From Talinum fruticosum (taxonomy: Eukaryota; Streptophyta; Magnoliopsida; Caryophyllales; Talinaceae), in contig JAITYX010000002.1 in assembly GCA_021018815.1 (NCBI GenBank), positions 14,663,001 through 14,727,000 of the forward strand: a DNA stretch of 64,000 nucleotides, read 5' to 3'. The notes below the pieces were generated by a model. It searched no databases, was not told the DNA's origin, and saw only the letters and a program-made list of their open reading frames with translations. A program made the position numbers and the translations under genes. This document shows positions 1 to 14,733 of the stretch, piece by piece (positions within the stretch are counted from its first letter, which is position 1; every line of letters starts with the position of its first letter).

Positions 1-201
1 CACCAGTTGGACAAATTTTGCGTAAATTATGCATAAAAATCCTTACAAAAACATTTAAGTGGACTGTGATAAAAATTAAAACCACGAATTAAACCTCAAG
101 CAATTCAAGACCTGGACACCCTTAGAAATTCTAGATCCACTACCTGTAAGAGTTACGGCTACACAGAAAATTGAGAGCAATTTGAGCTAAGCATGGCATA
201 C

Positions 202-1273
202 CTTTGTAGTAAGAAGTGGGAAACTCTTGCGCAAATTGAACTTCATCTGTGGATAAGAACAACCATCATCAACAACCATAAAGCAATGAACTGTATTCTC
301 AAAAATCACAAGATTTCTTGCTGAACCTGAGAACCAAATTTTGATAGGGTGCCAGTCCCTGTCCTGTCAGCCTTGAGATTGCCACTCGATAGGATCTCTT
401 GAACTAGCTGCAGATATATATACTCTTCGTGTCTTTCAAGTATCATCCGAGGTAAGAAGGAGAAGTCCTGCACCTCAAACTTTCCGTTGTTTGACTTGGT
501 ACCAATGTCCTGACTACAACTATCAGAAGCAGTCCTCCTCACACGAACATATGTGACAAACGAATAATGTATATTGTTTTCCACCATAGAAGGTGACGAA
601 TACCAAGGATGAAACAAAGAAGTATTCACATGGGGAATGAATGTGTCACATTCTATGTTGGTCTCTATCTCTGTATTGTGAATCGCATCGCAAGCTGGTG
701 CATTGAGTGATTCACTGCATACCAAACAATATACTCACTATGGCAAATCAAAGAATTCCCAACTCAAAATACATAAAAGCACAAGGCAATTGAGATTAGA
801 ACCAATCCCTCCTAAAAATGAAAGAACAAGAAACCAAATGCCCACCTCAATATCTGGCCACCCCCAATGACAAACACTCTCTCAATCGAACTACTGTATG
901 GAGGCATAGCCAACAACTGCAAAGCAGAATCCATGCTTCCACAAGTTAAAACATTCTCCATTGCCCCAACATCGAAATCCCGAGACCGGGTGAGGATGAC
1001 ATTAAGCCTGCCAGGTAAAGGGCGATTCTTGATAGGGATGCTTTCCCATGTCTTTCTTCCCATTACAACAGCATTCTTTTTCTCGGGATTTGATGCCGTC
1101 AATGTAATATCTTTGAAGAATTTGAGGTCCGATGGCAATTTCCAGGGTAACCTCCCATCCTTGCCGATACCCATCTCTTTAGTTGCAGCAACAACTACTT
1201 GGTATGATCTTTGCAGGTTAACTTTCGCATCAATGGAAGGTCCATCCGAAACATTTCTAATTTCATTAGCCAT
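202..1273 (-). CDS. DHFR-TS: Bifunctional dihydrofolate reductase-thymidylate synthase, 5' part (gene continues beyond the left edge)
   Basis: The enzyme reduces dihydrofolate with NADPH (N-terminal DHFR domain) and makes dTMP from dUMP (C-terminal TS domain); plants carry both on one chain. Three coding exons are visible: 1273-846, 714-327 and 246-202, joined by GT/AG introns in phases 2 and 0, giving 287 residues. Exon 1 has the DHFR core: MGIGKDGRLPWKLPSDL with the substrate-binding acid, GRKTWESIP, a LPGRLNVILTRS strand and the cofactor loop VIGGGQIL. Exon 2 ends with the start of TS, DRTGTGTLSKFG, and exon 3 reads MKFNLRKSFPLLTTK. The next TS exon, expected to begin RVFWRGV, does not occur in bases 1-201, so the gene is cut by the window edge and is not truncated as far as can be seen. 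The ATG at 1273 matches the usual plant cytosolic/short-leader form. Family recognition is secure; localisation is not shown. Confidence 0.95.
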
Positions 1274-1335
1274 TGATACAACTGATTGTAAAAACCCGCA
1301 ATTTGAAACCGGAGTTTTGAATAGGCTTAACGAAA

Positions 1336-1690
1336 CCTGAAATTCAAAATGTTTATAGCATTAAAATCAAATTTAAATGAAGCAATTATACGCCGATCCA
1401 TGAAATTAAGCAGAATTAGGGCAAACACGAATGCCTAAACGCATAAGTAAGACAGAAATTTGGCAGGTTTGTAGCCAGCAACTGATTTTTATTAACGGAA
1501 TCGAAACATTTATGACCGAATTACAGAACGACATGATTGTAAGCATAAGAATAAAGGGAATACTTACCGATCGCAATTTGAACAAGTTGAGAGACTTGAT
1601 TGCTGCTATTGAAGCAATTTTGTCGAATTAGTCCTGAATTAGCGGAGAAATTAGTTGAGACAAAGAGTTGAACCCTAGAGAGAGAGAAAC
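1336..1690 (-). other. DHFR-TS 5' leader with a 5'UTR intron (about 1337-1567)
   Basis: Read on the minus strand, a strong donor (CG|GTAAGT) lies at 1567-1566 and an acceptor (TTTCAG|GTTTCG) at 1337, leaving a short second leader segment before the ATG at 1273. The first leader segment, about 1568-1690, contains a CT-rich stretch typical of plant 5'UTRs. A short plus-strand ORF over 1431-1631 falls on this leader and intron and is taken as chance. The transcription start itself cannot be read. Confidence 0.6.
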
Positions 1691-1700
1691 CGAGGCTCAA

Positions 1701-1713
1701 ATTGGCGCCAAAA
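1701..1713 (-). promoter_or_regulatory. E2F-type site at the DHFR-TS leader/promoter
   Basis: The minus strand reads TTTTGGCGCCAAT, a near-palindrome that contains the canonical E2F core TTTGGCGC in both orientations. It sits just upstream of the inferred leader of DHFR-TS. E2F control of S-phase nucleotide genes is established in plants and animals, so the position fits the gene. Binding itself is inferred. Confidence 0.6.
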
Positions 1714-3322
1714 CAGACGGCTTCTGCTTTGAGTGGTCAGTGTCTTCCCGCCTCCCTTCCTTTGCAAAAGCAAAGGTTCACCGACTATTGGCGACTCACG
1801 TCACACACGTATTCAATTAGGGCAACGATGTTTGAGCATATATTCTTAGGGGATAGAAGAAAAATTAAGCCATACACCCAGTAAAGAGATACAGGGATGA
1901 GGTCCACAAAATCAACATAACATCTTAAATGCTTCGGGAGGATCTGTTTCTTACCATATGTCACAAGATAGGGGATTTTATGGACTAATATTTCTTTTCT
2001 CTTAGAAATATATGCTCCCATAAATATTTCAAAATTTGTATAAAACCAATCCCCTATTTACCATTCATCCAACCATCTATTGACATACGGCGATGAGCGA
2101 GATACTCCAAAGTGTATATAAGACGTTCTTCACGCACTGAAAGTATCCGCTCCTCGCTATATGTCACGAGATGGTTAGACGAATGAGAAAATAGGGGATT
2201 TTGTTGCAAATTCTGAAATGCTTTCGGGAGCATATACTTCCATGAGATAAAGAAAGATTAGACTCACAAAATCCCTCTATTTTTTCATTCATCCAACCAT
2301 CTCGTGACATATGACGAGGAACGGATACTCCTGAGTGCGTATAAGACGTTCTAAACGATGTTTGCCTCACGTGTTTATTAGACTCTCTTTTTGGGGCTAA
2401 AGGTTCAAAAGAATTTTTTTTTTCATTACACATAGGCATGATTAAATTCATCATATATTTATGATGACGAAAACATTATACATTTGTATAATTTACTATG
2501 TACTAGTACTATATTTATAAATATATTTTTTAAATGAAAATATACATATATTTGTAGCAGTGAATATAAAAGAGGGATCCTAAAACATTGGACAAAAAGG
2601 GATTCTCACAAAACATTGAAAGGAAATTTCTCCATAGATGATAATTTGATGAATTTGTAAGATTTTTTTACTGACCCCTGCATTGAAAATAATTGACTCA
2701 CAAATATTTTAAAAAGGCAAAATTGTTCAACAATAATCCGTATTTTATCCCTTCTTAACCCTCATTATAAAAAATATAAAAAAATTGTTCAAACCCGACA
2801 CAAGGTTACTTTCACCCATAAATCTAACCTCGCACTTGTTCTGTTTATGCCTATCAAATTCATTTCCATAAGAAGACCAAAATTCATAAAGCCTTCAGCT
2901 GCTTGAATTGTCTTGAACCACCCCAGATTTGGACTAACAGACCACTTCCATAAGGTTCTCATTCGACTGCTCGAGTCAGCTTGACTCATTAGGTGGGCTG
3001 AGCCAAACTCAACACCATTAATCAGGAACGTGAAAATTAGGATGCATTGTTGCTTGCTTAGGTGATAAAGCAAGGTAAATATGACTGCAAATTGTAATGC
3101 TCATATGCAGATAAATGTCTTCTGATTTTGCTAATGACAAAACCAATGTTACGGTTAAGGCAAGCAAAGAAGACCAAAATCTGGTAACATAACAGATCGT
3201 AAAGCTAAACTTGCTCAGTCAAGCAAAGGTTTGCTCAAAATACATCATTTTTCCAGGATCTGGATAGATTCTTGACCATCTTCAGGTTAGACAGTGTTAC
3301 ACCCGCCAGCCATATACATGAA
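1714..3322. other. Intergenic region between DHFR-TS and the decarboxylase
   Basis: AT-rich spacer that holds the upstream region of DHFR-TS and the 3' flank of the decarboxylase. Apart from the foldback element at about 1905-2350, no coding exon or RNA gene is seen. Short ORFs here have no recognisable domain. Confidence 0.6.
1905..2350. mobile_element. Foldback (MITE-like) inverted repeat
   Basis: Bases about 2128-2205 are the reverse complement, with scattered mismatches, of about 2265-2345: both arms contain CACGAGATGG/CCATCTCGTG cores next to an ATGTCACGAG/CTCGTGACAT stretch and end near AGACGTTCT. Partial further copies of the same arm lie at about 1905-1990 and 2050-2128 (the phrase ATAAGACGTTCT occurs at both 2118 and 2340). 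The structure looks like a degraded non-autonomous foldback transposon, or one inserted into another. No target-site duplication was identified. Confidence 0.5.
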
Positions 3323-7122
<3,800 letters not shown>

Positions 7123-7183
7123 TCAGTTTTTTATAGGTCAACGAAGATGGAATATTGGCGGTGGTAATGAAATAAATGATCCG

Positions 7184-7225
7184 ATTTCCAGCCCTCCAGG
7201 AATCGAACCCGGACTTTGCCTCCGC
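7184..7225 (-). other. tRNA T-arm-like remnant upstream of the decarboxylase
   Basis: The minus strand contains CCGGGTTCGATTCCTGG, a T-stem/T-loop with the pol III B-box GGTTCGATTCC. No matching acceptor stem, D-arm or A-box is visible next to it, so it is not a tRNA gene. It is probably the stump of a tRNA-derived retroposon or a degraded tRNA copy, about 100 bases upstream of the decarboxylase start codon. Confidence 0.4.
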
Positions 7226-7477
7226 CCCCAAATCCAAAATCAAGGGGGTTTTTTATATAAAAATTTTTAAAAAATAAATATATTTTTCTTATCAGAAAGA
7301 AGATGATATTACCACTATCAGAGTCAATTATTGTTTTCCGTTTATAACGAAAATAGCAAAAATGGTATCTATTAAAACGTCTTCTTATATTTATTTTTTA
7401 TAAAATTATTTTATATAAATTTATTGTGAGATAATAATGTCACTCGAATGCTAATAAGTGATCTATATATAGAATGC
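7226..7477. other. AT-rich spacer
   Basis: About 250 bases of A+T-rich DNA between the decarboxylase promoter and the inverted-repeat element. Nothing recognisable was seen. Confidence 0.5.
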
Positions 7478-7851
7478 ACTTATAACGACCAGTCATTATA
7501 CGACAACCACCATAATTAGAATGATCTTAGCCGTACATGTGTCATGTTCAAATCTAAACCATCCATTATTTTTATACTTAAATAATTAAAAGTTATTATT
7601 ATGTTTAATAAAAAAATATTTATGGATATTAAGAAAATATTTTCTTTGGGTCTTGTTTGTTTCTCCAAATTCACCTATTACAAGTCTAAGACCCTCAACA
7701 ACCTCCTCCCACTCCAACACAAATCCTAGTCAATCACCATTAATCCCGGCCACTCACCGGCGACTCCGCGATCTCTTTTTCTCCTCCTTGCCCATAGTAC
7801 CCCCACCTCTCTCCTCCTCCTCTAGCCACGATTCTAAGTCTCTGTGAGGGC

Positions 7852-7883
<32 letters not shown>

Positions 7884-8185
7884 GGTGAGGGCTCGGTGTC
7901 GGCGAAGGCTAGGCGTCAATGAGAATGGCAGGCAGCAAAGTCGGAAGAGAACGAAGCACCGGAAACAACAAAAGCGAACTCAATTTTCTTTTTTTTTTTT
8001 TAATATATTTTGAGATGATAAAATGATACAAGTTCAATTGCAAGCACATACCAACTCAGCAGTGTATTGATGTTGGACTCTGTAATAGAATGCTCATTGC
8101 TGAAACTAAACATCAGGAGTTCAAATCCTAGTAGAAGATTGCTTTCTCATATGTTTTCTTTTTTGTAGTAATTTTTTTGGTTATG

Positions 8186-8920
8186 CTCATTTTTGGCATT
8201 ATTTACCTTACTTTTATTGTTTTGGTGTTGGCTTTTTTCCTAATTTATTTCAAAAATATATTTAGTACTTCATATAATAATATTAATATTATAATTTTTT
8301 TATAATTGTTTAAAAATATGTATTTAAATCATAGTCTGTCACCTATATATACTAGCTTTGGGTTACACGCAATGCGTGTACGTCCGATATATAATAATTT
8401 TTATCGTAATTGAACTTATATTGTGGTAAATATTAATAAATTAAATAAAAGAGAACAATGACAATTTAAGTTAATTAAAATAATATTTTCATAATAACTA
8501 AAAAAGAATGAAATCTTAAAAGGGTAAGTATTGCATGACTATAATATTTAGACTCATTTTTGGCATTATTTACCTTACTTTTATTGTTTTGGTGTTGGCT
8601 TTTTTTCCTAATTTATTTCAAAAATATATTTAGTACTTCATATAATAATATTAATATTATAATTTTTTATAATTGTTTAAAAATATGTATTTAAATCATA
8701 GTCTGTCACCTATATATACTAGCTTTGGGTTACACGCAATGCGTGTACGTCCGATATATAATAATTTTTATCGTAATTGAACTTATATTGTGGTAAATAT
8801 TAATAAATTAAATAAAAGAGAACAATGACAATTTAAGTTAATTAAAATAATATTTTCATAATAACTAAAAAAGAATGAAATCTTAAAAGGGTAAGTATTG
8901 CATGACTATAATATTTAGAA
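8186..8920. repeat. Tandem duplication, period about 367 bases
   Basis: Bases 8186-8552 and 8553-8920 are nearly identical, differing only by one-base changes in T runs. Each copy starts at CTCATTTTTGGCATTATT and ends at GACTATAATATTTAGA. Each contains both the inner end of the foldback arm and the start of the Helitron-like insert (CTAGCTTTGGGTTACACGC), so the duplication came after the insertion. Confidence 0.85.
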
Positions 8921-11177
8921 GATGAAAAAAGAGCACAAAATTAAATAAATCAAGTATGAACTTTTATTTTTATTATAAAAGAACAAAATCAATAAGACCT
9001 GAAACTCATGACAATATATCAAGTATTCTTGCTATAAGTATGTGATTTTTCTAACTTTTAAATACCATATATTAATCGTTAAAGTCATGTTTGTCCTTTT
9101 TTTTCTCATTGTCCTTTTTTTCTCAAGCACCTTGTAATCTGGTATTTTTACGATGAATAAGATAATAATATATAATTATTAAATTGGTAAGTGAGCATAC
9201 TTAAAATGGGTAATATTAATGTAAATTTAGGATCTATTGTTTGTGTATTTAGAATGATTTTATAAAATATTGAACAAATGTATAAAATCTTATAGTGTTA
9301 GGAAAGAAACATTTAATAAAGATGAAAACAAAGTTTGAGTATGGAGCAATGATATATTGATAAAAAAAAAGATTGGCATCAAATCATAAAGTAATTTATA
9401 TTAATTGGAAAAAAATTATACTAATTTAAAGATAAATGTAATAATTGTTTACCGTCCATAAAAAATAAAGAAATTTAGTAATTATATTACAATAATTTAA
9501 ATTTAATAATCAAATGGTTAAGATATAACAAAGCGTACATCATAACTTTATATTTAAAAAAGCATATATCACCATATGAAAAAATCATACAATCCTCATG
9601 CAGTTAACAATTTAGAAAAATATTCATTTCAATTGGAATCTAATAAACATAAAAAATATATATATTTCATAATTGAAATCTAGTAAACAATTTAGAGAAA
9701 GAGAAAGGGGGAGGGGATGTAGGTGGGTAACTACAGAGAGGGAAAGAGAAAAAGGGAAATGGGAGAAGGTAACTGCATGGAGAAAGAGGTAACCTGGAGA
9801 GAAAGGGATAGGAGAAGAGAGAAAAATAAAATAATAATTTTTTTGTTAAATGAAAATAAAATAATTATAAGAGATAATTTTAACCCTATAATTTAAGTTA
9901 AGAAAGGGTAAATGTGGAATATCAAAATTTATACAACACTAAATCCCTCTTCCCTTTGTATATAACATAGATATAGAATATAGACATAAATATAAATATA
10001 GATAGATATGTGGAAAATAAAAAGGTATTCTTATAAAGTTTGACTCTACAGTATGCATCTTCATCTTTTCTTTCTTTTTTTAAAAAACTGGCGGACGTTA
10101 ATAGATATTAGATTATATTAGCATGCATGGATCATATATGAAAATTTAGCTCAAAATGTATTGAATTTTTAACAATATGTACTACACTTACTTGGAAAGT
10201 AATCAAATTCTCTATGCACATCATCATAATCTCCATGCTTCGGTTTGTTGGCGCAAATCTTCAACAAATCGAAGGAGAGTTAGAGAGAAATTATACACAA
10301 TTACCAAACAATAAAATAAATAAATAAACCAATCATTTCATTAATTCGTTGTTAAATTGAATCATATATACATGTATTTTGAAAATGTTAGACGTGAGCG
10401 ATTTTTTTAATTTAATTTTTTTTGAAATAATTATTTTTATATATGAGTAACTAATCCTTATAAGTTTATGCAAAATAAGGGTATATTTGATAAATTAAAA
10501 TTTATACAACAATAAAAAGCCTTATCTTTATATATAACATAGATAAGTTTAATGATTTAATAATTTGTGACTATTTTATCCTTAAAATATAAGTTATATG
10601 AAGGGTAAAAAAAAAAAGAAAAGTAAAAGTTATAAAACAATAGAGAAGTATTGGCCTTATATACAAAATAAATAGATAGGTAGATATATAAAGGGAATAA
10701 TTTATCTAAATTCTATATGTTATAAAGGTAATTTATATCAATAATATTTATTTATTTATCCAAGTTCAAACGTTAAATTTAGACTTTATGTATTTAATTT
10801 TTTTAAGGTAATTTAATTTTCTTATTTTATCAAGGGTAGTTTATATAAAAAAAAATTCTTCATGTATCTTTGTAATTATGTTTAGATTAAAAATAGTTAA
10901 TAAATTACATTAAAAAATAGTAATAAATTTGATAAAAAAATTTATGGGACTTAGGTAAGGGTAAATAAATGCTGAGAGAGTGAGAGAGAGAGGGGGTAGT
11001 TGGAGAGAGAGTGAGAGAGGGGAGGGGTGGTTAATTGGAGAGAGTAATTACATTAAATATAATGACATTTTTATCCTTAAAATTTAAGTTCATAAAGGGG
11101 TAAATATGGTAAATTGAAATTTATACAGACACTTTAGTGTTCTCTTTATATATAACATAGAGATATATATATATATA
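8352..11177. mobile_element. Nested Helitron-like non-autonomous insertions
   Basis: The left border reads CTAGCTTTGGGTTACACGC followed by the palindrome TACACGCAATGCGTGTA. Three copies of a common right-end motif TATATAACATAGA occur at about 9959-9972, 10531-10544 and 11150-11162. Each follows a line resembling GGTAAATNTGG...TTTATACA and a short purine/pyrimidine tract. A fourth copy bounds the insertion in the first intron of the DnaJ gene near 36740. The lack of terminal inverted repeats, the small end hairpin and AT-rich targets suggest Helitron-type elements. No Rep/helicase ORF is present, so the class is inferred. Confidence 0.5.
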
Positions 11178-11240
11178 AAATTTGCTCATCCTATACCACA
11201 CCAATTTCTTATGAACTTTAACTTTCATAAGTCTATTGCT

Positions 11241-11294
11241 ATGGATTCTTCAACCAAGAACAACAATGATCATGGTGAAATCAAGAATGATCAA
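11241..11294 (+). pseudogene. Exon-like fragment inside the foldback element
   Basis: An ATG opens 18 codons (MDSSTKNNNDHGEIKNDQ) followed at once by a consensus splice donor GTAAGT at 11295. The same segment is present inverted in the right arm (about 11588-11641, minus strand). It looks like a captured first exon and start of intron from a host gene. The source gene was not recognised, and the fragment is too short for a domain call. Confidence 0.35.
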
Positions 11295-12525
11295 GTAAGT
11301 TGAAAATTTAATTTTTAGTTATATTAGCGTTTAGTTTTTCTATTAACTAAATACTTTTGTTTGATCCTACACTTTTAGATTTATCATTAGATTTTGATAA
11401 AGTAAGTTCAATCAAAATTACTTATAATATTAATCATAAAAACTTGTGATTATTTTTCATATAGTTTAAATTGTTGCTGGCCACCACGGCCTGCCCCACG
11501 GCCTGTGGGGGCACCCGTGGTGGGTATATTGGGTTAATTAAATCACTGCTGGCCACCACCACCACTAAAAATTAAATTTTCAACTTACTTGATCATTCTT
11601 GATTTCACCATGATCATTGTTGTTCTTGGTTGAAGAATCCATAGAAATAGACTTATGAAAGTTAAAGTTCATAAGAAATTGGTGTGTTATAGGATGAGCA
11701 AATCATACATATATATATATATATAGGTGACAGACTATGATCTAAATACATATTTTTAAATAATTATAAAAAATTATAATATTAATATTATTATATGAAG
11801 TACTAAATATATTTTTGAAATAAATTAGGAAAAAAAGCCAACACCAAAACAATAAAAGTAAGGTAAATTATGCCAAAAATGAGCATAACCAAAAAAATTA
11901 CTACAAAAAGAAAGTATATGAGAAAGCAATCTTCTACTAGGATTTGAACCCCTGCCTTTACAGAGTCCAACACCAATACGCTGTTGAGTTGGTATGTGTT
12001 TGCAATTGAACTTGTATCATTTTATCATCTCAAAATATATTTAAAAAAAAAAGAAAATTGAGTTCGCTTTTGTTGTTTCCAGTACTTCGTTCTCTTCCGA
12101 CTTCGTCGCCTGCCATTCTCATCGACGCCTAGCCTTCGCCGACACCGAGCCCTCGCCCATGCCCATGCCCAGCCCTCACCGAGACTTAGAATCGTGGCTG
12201 GAGGAGGAGGAGAGAGATGGGGGTACTATGGGCAAGGAGGAGAAAAAGAGATGTGGCCGGGATTAATGGTGATTGACTAGGATTAATGTTGGAGTGAGAG
12301 GAGGTTGTTGAGGGTCTTAGGCTTGTAATAGGTCAATTTGGAGAAACAAACAAGACCCAAAGAAAATATTTTCTTAATATCCATAAATATTTTTTATTAA
12401 AAATAATAATAACTTTTAATTATTTAAGTATAAAAATAATGGATGGTTTAGATTTGAACATAACACATGTACGGTTAAGATCATTCTAATTATGGTGGTT
12501 GTTGTATAGCGACGTTCGTTATAAG

Positions 12526-13690
12526 TTTTTCCATATATATATGCACCAGAAATTTAGTGGATGACCTCGATGGTTTGCACTTTATTTTTTGTTTCCTTTA
12601 ATAATATTTGCATTACTTCTTGACAAAAAAATAAATAAAAAAATAGTAAAGGTGTATTGCTTGTTAGCCTCAACTTGGGCACTTGCTAGCCAGTGTCGTT
12701 AAATAATTTCCCTTGGTAAAAAAAACAAAAGGTTTAAGTTAAATTATCCAAAACTTATAATTATAGTTTTCTTTTAAGTAATTTTGAATTTATGTTTGGT
12801 TTGTACAAGATAAACTAAGTCGGCCTCTTGAATTTCAGGAAGGAGATGATTAAATCAATTTTTGGAGGGTATCATATTAATCTGTTAAGTTAAATCGTAA
12901 CTTTAAATAATATATATATTATTTATATTGAAACTCCCGCAATCTTAATAAAATGAAGAGAAGAGATTGTTTCTAAAATGATTTGGTTTATTGGACAAAT
13001 CAATTAAGAGAATCAAATTAGGCTAACATAATGTATTAATTATATGATTCGCATGAATCATCGCAGTTCCTAAAACTTTTAGGAAGGTAATTTCACAAAT
13101 TACAACTACTTTTTCTAATTTTCTATTCTCTAAATTATTTCCTGTATTTTTCACTTTCATCCTATCATCCTTTAACACATGACCTAAAAATCAGGAATAT
13201 AATACATCTTACTCTTGCAAATTAAGAACTAATGGTCACGATTATTCAAAATATCGATTTTTGGGTATTACATTCTTCATTCAAATCAAGCCATTTGTAA
13301 ACTGAATGTAGTACGTTCGTTAACAACCCAAGTTGGAGGTGGTTGCATTTGCCATAAATTTCCCCGGGAGAGAAGAAATGGGGAGGGAGAATACCGTTAT
13401 TAATCAGACGGGCTTCGATCACCCACCAAAAAACCAGAAGAGAAAACAAAGGAGAGGCGAGTACGTCCCTTGCATTTCGCAATTTCACACAGTTCTCCCT
13501 GAATTCTCTCTCTTCCACTTCGCTCCAACTCCTCCCCAGAAAAACGAAAGGAAAAAGAGTGGGAAGAAAACAAAAATTGTTCAACGGATCGCTTTTAATG
13601 ACCCTGTCAAAGGGGTATAAAACCCCTTAATCCCCTAAATTTTGTTTTTTTAAATTAGAGGAAAAATCTGGGGACGTGTCAAATCCTTGT
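12526..13690. other. Intergenic region upstream of the plus-strand SFH gene
   Basis: AT-rich to about 13330, then a more GC-balanced stretch leading into the promoter of the Sec14-like gene. Overlapping ORFs on both strands over 13246-13620 have no domain or splice support. A TATA-like TATAAAA lies at 13616-13622, about 70 bases before the probable leader. Confidence 0.5.
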
Positions 13691-14733
13691 GTAAGATTTT
13701 TCACCTCTTTCTGTGTCTATAGCGTACAGCAAATAGCCTCTCCTCCGTTTTTACCTCTCTCCAAAATTTTCGATTTCAGGTATTTTTCTTTTTCTTAATC
13801 TATCCCCTTTTCCTGAATCAGAAATATCCACATTGTTTCCCCATTGTTCATGGAGTTTATTTATTTTTTAATGGGGTTCTCTGGTGCTGTTCATTTGAAT
13901 AATTGAATCTACTTCTTCATTTAGCTGGTAATTCTCGCTGGTAGGGAGCTAATTATTATGTTTGGATTTTAGATTGATCTTAATTTTTTAAGTTTTCAAT
14001 GGATAGTGCTGTTGGCGGTGGGCAAAATGATAATGGGTTTATTTCTTATGATGAATCACAATGTGGGTTGTTTTTGGTAAAATTTATTGTTTCCATGGGC
14101 CATATTTCTGTTGTGCTGATGGTTTGTCAATTAACCCATTTTTCTAATTCTTATTTGGTGGGATTTTCTTCTTCATTTGTGAGGTTTGGAGGTTCCCAAA
14201 AAAGACAAAAAATGAGAATAGAATTGAGTAGTTGAGATTTGATTTGTGATTCTAATCACAAATATTGTTCATATTAGATGATATTTGAAGAAGTGTAAAT
14301 GGTGATTTATCCTTGTATTTTCTTGCATTTAAGATAAAAAGATTATCCCCTAAGAGTAAAATACTTGCTATGATTTTCAGTAGTCCAACTTTTTCCCTTT
14401 TTCCAATATGAGTTGATTTTGTTTAGACATGCATCTCTGTTTCTCTAAAAATGGGTAGACTGCATGGATTTGGATCGATCTGAACGGCTCAACCTAGTCT
14501 CCAACCAATCAAATATCTGGGGTGTTGGGAATAGTAGTAGTTCTTCTTTTTTGTTGTGTATTTAGATAGATTGCAATAGCCACAAATCAGCCGTATTTGC
14601 AAATATGTTGACCATAATTCATCTGCAAAAGGTGTAGGATTTTAGCAAGGCGTTTAGTTCCGGCTGCATTGTGATATGAGTGCTTAATTCTCCTACCTTT
14701 GCAGAGTTTCTTTGAGTTGTGCATGTGCAAACA
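13690..14733 (+). other. SFH gene leader with a long 5'UTR intron
   Basis: A leader exon ends at CAG|GT (13779/13780) and the next begins after TTTGCAG at 14705, leaving a 925-base intron in the 5'UTR of the gene starting at 14734. The intron is T-rich. The ORF over 13999-14235 inside it is not supported as coding. Confidence 0.55.

Larger units (their letters stand above)
7478..12525. mobile_element. Large inverted-repeat (foldback) element with an interrupted left arm
   Basis: The outer left arm (about 7478-8351) is a close reverse complement of 11721-12525. It runs from a shared end CTTATAACGA, through ACAACCACCATAATTAGAATG, a GC-richer stretch with GGGCAT repeats, and a pol III-like B-box, to GTCTGTCACCTATATATA. 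An inner pair, about 11178-11319 and 11563-11703, is also inverted and joins the right arm directly. On the left, the outer and inner arm pieces are separated by about 2.8 kb of Helitron-like DNA (8352-11177). The simplest reading is one original foldback of about 1.05 kb arms around a roughly 240-base loop, later invaded in its left arm. No transposase was found. Clear target duplications were not seen, so Mutator-like versus other foldback origin is open. Confidence 0.75.

Noticed and set aside
867..1340. Plus-strand ORF of 157 codons
   Set aside because: It is the antisense shadow of DHFR-TS exon 1.
1431..1631. Plus-strand ORF of 66 codons
   Set aside because: It lies antisense over the inferred DHFR-TS leader intron and has no recognisable similarity.
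8040..8130. Possible tRNA gene in the foldback arms (also 11938-12015 inverted)
   Set aside because: A B-box-like GTTCAAATCC is present, but no acceptor stem or full cloverleaf can be formed; treated as part of the element.
13246..13620. Overlapping ORFs on both strands upstream of the SFH gene
   Set aside because: No domain, no splice partners, and the region reads as promoter and leader DNA.
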